This document shows positions 32,999 through 36,393 of a stretch of 36,393 nucleotides of DNA, piece by piece. The DNA is taken from NCBI RefSeq assembly GCF_028209395.1, contig NZ_JAQLDQ010000020.1, positions 1 through 36,393 on the forward strand. Direction: 5' to 3'. The DNA is from Collinsella aerofaciens (lineage in GTDB: Bacteria > Actinomycetota > Coriobacteriia > Coriobacteriales > Coriobacteriaceae). A model generated the notes under the pieces. That model had not been told where the DNA came from and ran no database searches. It was given only the letters and a program-made list of their open reading frames with translations. How positions within the stretch are numbered: position 1 is the first letter of the stretch; each line of letters begins with the position of its first letter. The translations under genes were made by a program, and so were the position numbers.

Positions 32999-35776
32999 AT
33001 GATTCTCAACGGACCGGGAATTAGCTACACCGAGCCCGACATCGGTTCGGAGTTCGTGCCGCCGCTGCCGGAGCATCCGCGCGAGGCAATCGTCAAGCTG
33101 TGCGAGCACTGCACCAACCGTCTGCTGCATCGCGACGAGCTGCTGGGCTACGAGTACTGGTCGTTTGCCGAGGCCGCAACCGACGAGCAGGCCGAAGTGC
33201 TCTGCAAGATGAAGATGCGCCGTCCCTATACGCTGCCCGAGATGGTCAAGCTCACCGGCATGCCCGAGGCCGATATCGAAAAAATGCTCGACGACATGAG
33301 CTACACGGGTCTGCTCGAGTACAACTGGGAAAACCCCGAGCGCGCCAAGCAGTGGGTGCTGCCCATGCTGGTGCCGGGTTCCGCCGAGTTCCTCAACATG
33401 CGCGTGAGCCAGCTCGAGGAGCATCCGGTCTATGCCAAGTTCTTTGAGCAGGCGTCCAAGGGACCGCTGTCCAAGGCCACGCCGATGGTGTCGCCCGGCG
33501 GTGCCGGCATCGGCATGCATGTCATTCCGGTCGAGAAGGCCATCGATGCCGCGAGCACCTCGGTGCCGATCGAGCATATCGAGCATTGGCTCGACAAATA
33601 CGAAGGTAAGTATGCCGCTAGCACCTGCAGCTGCCGCGCGAGCCGTCGCGTGATGGGTGAGGGCTGCGCCGACGACCCGGCAGATTGGTGCATCGCCGTG
33701 GGCGATATGGCCGACTACGTGGTCGAGACCGATCGTGGCCATTACGTGACCCGCGATGAGGTTTACGACATCTTGCGCCAGGCCGAGGACAACGGCTTTG
33801 TGCACCAGATCACCAACATTGACGGCGAGAACAAGATTTTCGCCATCTGCAACTGCAACGTTAACGTGTGCTACGCCCTGCGCACCTCGCAGCTGTTCAA
33901 CACACCCAACCTGTCGCGCTCGGCCTATGTCGCCAAGGTCGAGAAGGACAAGTGCGTGGCCTGCGGTCGCTGCGTTGAGGTGTGCCCGGCTGGTGCAGCC
34001 AAGCTCGGCCAGAAGCTCTGCAGCAAAAAGGCCGGCGGACAGGTGCCCGAGTATCCGCGTCAGGAGCTGCCCGATGCCACCAAGTGGGACCACACCAAGT
34101 GGTCGCCCAACTACCGCAACGACAACCGCATCGAGACGCATGAGTCCGGCACCGCTCCCTGCAAGACGGCCTGCCCCGCGCATGTTGCCGTTCAGGGCTA
34201 TTTGAAGCTCGCGGCTCAGGGTCGCTATGACGAGGCCCTAGCACTCATTAAGCGCGAGAACCCGCTGCCCGCTATCTGCGGCCGTGTGTGCAACCGCCGC
34301 TGTGAGGATGCTTGCACCCGCGGCCGTGTGGACGCCGCCGTGGCTATCGACGAAGTCAAGAAGTTTATCGCCCAGAGCGATCTGGATGCCGCGACCCGCT
34401 ATGTCCCGCCTGTGGTGACGCCGACGCGCGCCGGCGGCTTCGACCAGAAGATCGCCATCATCGGTGCCGGTCCGGCCGGCCTGTCCTGTGCCTTCTATCT
34501 GGCCGAGAAGGGCTATAAGCCCGTCGTGTTCGAGAAGAACGAGCGCCCTGGTGGCATGCTCACCTACGGTATTCCCAGCTTTAAGCTGGAAAAGGACGTT
34601 ATCGAGGCCGAGGTCGAGGTTATTCGCCTGATGGGTGCCGAGTTCCGCTATGGCGTGGAGGTCGGCCGCGATGTGACGCTCGACGAGCTGCGCGAGCAGG
34701 GCTTTAAGGCCTTCTATGTTGCCATCGGCTGCCAGGGCGGACGCCTTGCCGGCATTCCGGGCGAGGATGCCGAGGATGTGACGGTGGCTGTCGACTTTTT
34801 GCGCGAGGTCAACAGTGGCAAGATCAACGCGCTGCCCGGCCGCACCATCGTGGTGGGCGGCGGCAACGTGGCCATCGATGTCGCGCGCAACGCCTGCCGT
34901 CTGGGCTCCGAGCATGTTGAGATGTTCTGCCTGGAGAGCGAGGCTCAGATGCCCGCCAGCGAGGAGGAGCGTCGCGAGGCCATCGAGGATGGTGCTCACA
35001 TCAGCTGCGGCTGGGGTCCCAAGGAGGTTCACCTGGACGAGACCGGTCGTGTGTGCGGCATCACCTTCAAGCGCTGCACGCGCGTCTTTGACGACGAGGG
35101 CCGTTTTGCGCCCGAGTACGACGAGAACGACCTGCGTCGTGTCGATGCCGACCGCGTCGTCATGTCGATTGGCCAGTCCATTGTGTGGGGCGACCTGCTG
35201 GCTGGCTCCAAGGTGGAGCTTGGCCGCGGCCAGGGTGCCCTTGCCGATCCGCAGACGTACCAGACCGCTGAGCCCGACATCTTTGTGGGCGGCGACGTCT
35301 ACACCGGCCCCAGCTTTGCCATCGACGCCATCGCCGCCGGTCACGAGGCCGCTGTGTCCATCCATCGCTTTGTGCAGCCGGGCTCCACGCTCACCATCGG
35401 CCGCAACCAGCGCCGCTACACCGCGCTCGACCGCGACGATGTTGTGATTGAGAGCTATGACAACGCGAGCCGCGAGGTTGCCCACGTGGACCGCGAGCGC
35501 GAGAAGGCCGCGCCGTTTAGCGAGTACGTCGAGACCTTTACCGAGGAACAGGTGCGCGCCGAGACCGCCCGCTGCCTGGGCTGCGGCGTCTCGATCGTCG
35601 ACCCCAACAAGTGCATCGGCTGCGGCCTGTGCACCACCAAGTGCGCCTTCGATGCCATCCACCTGGATCGCGACCGCCCCGAGTGCTCCACGATGGTCAA
35701 ATACGAGCAAAAGCTTCCCAGCCTGGGCAAGTACGCACTCAAGCGCGCCATCAAGATCAAATTCGGTCGCAAGTAA
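32999..35776 (+). CDS. Multi-domain iron-sulfur flavoprotein, GltD/NfnB-like core
   Basis: This 925-aa protein is a probable NAD(P)H- and ferredoxin-linked oxidoreductase of unknown substrate. Residues 1-300 hold a winged-helix-like part (RRPYTLPEMVKLTGMPEADI) and unusual Cys groups (C35, C38; C210, C212; C223, C231; C284, C286, C291). A ferredoxin motif follows at C319, C322, C325, C329. Then the GltD-like N-module (C388, C392, C427, C431, C435, C439), an FAD site GAGPAG at 489-494, the GGMLTYGIPSFKL motif, and a second dinucleotide site VVGGGNVAIDVAR near 618-630. The C-terminus holds CLGC at 859 and CIGCGLCTTKC at 872-882. The start at 32999 follows GAAGGG; the frame is open further upstream through the operators. 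hypA follows after 34 nt. Confidence 0.88.
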   Translation: MILNGPGISYTEPDIGSEFVPPLPEHPREAIVKLCEHCTNRLLHRDELLGYEYWSFAEAATDEQAEVLCKMKMRRPYTLPEMVKLTGMPEADIEKMLDDMSYTGLLEYNWENPERAKQWVLPMLVPGSAEFLNMRVSQLEEHPVYAKFFEQASKGPLSKATPMVSPGGAGIGMHVIPVEKAIDAASTSVPIEHIEHWLDKYEGKYAASTCSCRASRRVMGEGCADDPADWCIAVGDMADYVVETDRGHYVTRDEVYDILRQAEDNGFVHQITNIDGENKIFAICNCNVNVCYALRTSQLFNTPNLSRSAYVAKVEKDKCVACGRCVEVCPAGAAKLGQKLCSKKAGGQVPEYPRQELPDATKWDHTKWSPNYRNDNRIETHESGTAPCKTACPAHVAVQGYLKLAAQGRYDEALALIKRENPLPAICGRVCNRRCEDACTRGRVDAAVAIDEVKKFIAQSDLDAATRYVPPVVTPTRAGGFDQKIAIIGAGPAGLSCAFYLAEKGYKPVVFEKNERPGGMLTYGIPSFKLEKDVIEAEVEVIRLMGAEFRYGVEVGRDVTLDELREQGFKAFYVAIGCQGGRLAGIPGEDAEDVTVAVDFLREVNSGKINALPGRTIVVGGGNVAIDVARNACRLGSEHVEMFCLESEAQMPASEEERREAIEDGAHISCGWGPKEVHLDETGRVCGITFKRCTRVFDDEGRFAPEYDENDLRRVDADRVVMSIGQSIVWGDLLAGSKVELGRGQGALADPQTYQTAEPDIFVGGDVYTGPSFAIDAIAAGHEAAVSIHRFVQPGSTLTIGRNQRRYTALDRDDVVIESYDNASREVAHVDREREKAAPFSEYVETFTEEQVRAETARCLGCGVSIVDPNKCIGCGLCTTKCAFDAIHLDRDRPECSTMVKYEQKLPSLGKYALKRAIKIKFGRK

Positions 35777-35810
35777 GTAGTCATAACGGGAACGGCGGAA
35801 GGAATTAAAA

Positions 35811-36239
35811 GTGCACGAGCTCGGAATCGTGTATCACATCATTCGCGATGTCGAGAATGTGGCTCGCGCCAACGGCGTAAGTCGCGTTTCGAGCGTGACG
35901 TTGCTGTTGGGCGAGGTCTCGGGCGTCGTTCCCGACTTGCTGCTCGACGCTTGGCGCTGGGCAGCGGATAAAAAGCCTATCACCGAGGGCTCGGAGCTTA
36001 TCGTGGAGCCCGTCGAGGCCGTGACGCATTGCGAGGCGTGCGGCTGCGACTACGCGACGGTCGAGCACGGCAAGACCTGCCCCCATTGCGGCAGCGGCGA
36101 GACATACCTGTTGCAGGGCCAGGAGGTCATGATCAAGCAGATCGAGACCCCCGACGAGGACCCGGCAGACGCTGCCCCCGGCGGCCCTTCTGACGCCCCC
36201 GACGCCGTCGACGCCGCTAACCCTCTCCACATCGTCTAG
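35811..36239 (+). CDS. hypA: HypA, nickel metallochaperone
   Basis: HypA (142 aa) inserts nickel into the [NiFe]-hydrogenase large subunit, normally with the GTPase HypB. The N-terminal MHE supplies the nickel ligand H2; the structural zinc site is CEAC (C74, C77) and CPHC (C90, C93). After residue 117 a 25-residue Asp/Pro/Ala-rich tail extends beyond the usual family length. The start is GTG at 35811, with AAGGAA about 8 nt upstream. It lies 34 nt after the flavoprotein gene rather than with hypF, hypC, hypD and hypE. hypB is not seen in the window. Confidence 0.95.
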   Translation: MHELGIVYHIIRDVENVARANGVSRVSSVTLLLGEVSGVVPDLLLDAWRWAADKKPITEGSELIVEPVEAVTHCEACGCDYATVEHGKTCPHCGSGETYLLQGQEVMIKQIETPDEDPADAAPGGPSDAPDAVDAANPLHIV

Positions 36240-36253
36240 CCCCTAGTCGTTGG

Positions 36254-36289
36254 GGACGTTCTTGTTTGACTAGTCGTTTAAGAACGTCC
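36254..36289. repeat. Inverted repeat after hypA, TTGGGGAC family
   Basis: GGACGTTCTT (36254-36263) pairs perfectly with AAGAACGTCC (36280-36289) around a 16-nt loop. With its left flank it reads TTGGGGACGTTCTTG, matching the motif at 124-138. No T run follows. The remaining 104 nt to the end of the window show nothing I can call. Confidence 0.7.
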
Positions 36290-36393
36290 ATTACAGTCGA
36301 AATTGTCAGCCCGGGACCGTCTCGGGCTACGATTGAGGCGCGCCCAGAACGGGCCGCCGACCGGGCGCCCGCGCACGGCCGAACGTCCCTGCC

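Overview
The window is a GC-rich (about 60%) stretch of an anaerobic actinobacterium, most probably a Collinsella or close relative (Coriobacteriia). The reasons are the actinobacterial dnaK-grpE-dnaJ-hspR order, MerR-type HspR control instead of HrcA, the codon bias, a nickel/hydrogenase maturation cluster, and the many extragenic palindromes. The assignment rests on gene content and protein appearance, not on a database search. No rRNA, tRNA, CRISPR array, IS element or prophage is visible.

Layout. 1-401: non-coding, a field of alternating palindromic units. 402-7189 (minus strand): a nickel/hydrogenase maturation block, read in transcription order as an 82-aa helical protein, a NikR-type regulator with a metal-binding N-terminal tail, hypF, hypC, hypD, hypE, then a HAD phosphatase. 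7261-10507: thioredoxin, a 191-aa protein of unknown function, and an Agr/LytTR-type histidine kinase and response regulator pair. 10716-14667: de novo NAD synthesis operon nadA-nadB-nadC-niaR with a 44-bp palindrome over its promoter. 14806-14991: a small 2[4Fe-4S] ferredoxin. 15452-19886: the heat-shock operon dnaK-grpE-dnaJ-hspR. 20173-22473: an aconitase-family hydratase. 22474-24758: two membrane-anchored proteins of unknown function set among repeated palindromes. 24759-27386: clpB, whose promoter carries the same 26-bp element as dnaK. 27520-29262: a 60-aa disordered protein and a DUF4143-type AAA+ ATPase preceded by a 60-bp perfect palindrome. 29336-30838: a 500-aa single-pass membrane protein. 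31077-36239: a TetR regulator and a multi-pass membrane protein (DUF5692-like) divergent from a 925-aa iron-sulfur flavoprotein and hypA.

How the genes work together. HypF, HypC, HypD and HypE build the Fe(CN)2CO group of [NiFe]-hydrogenase and HypA delivers nickel; NikR in the same transcription unit suggests nickel control of maturation. hypA sits about 30 kb away with the flavoprotein. hypB and the hydrogenase structural genes are not in the window. NadA, NadB and NadC convert aspartate to nicotinate mononucleotide, and NiaR most likely represses them when niacin is available. HspR probably controls both dnaK and clpB.

Most worth a second look: the TetR/membrane protein/925-aa flavoprotein/HypA locus with twin 15-bp operators; the NikR with a His/Cys tail; the palindrome families, one showing loop inversion with collinear flanks; the shared dnaK/clpB element; and the ATPase behind the 60-bp palindrome.
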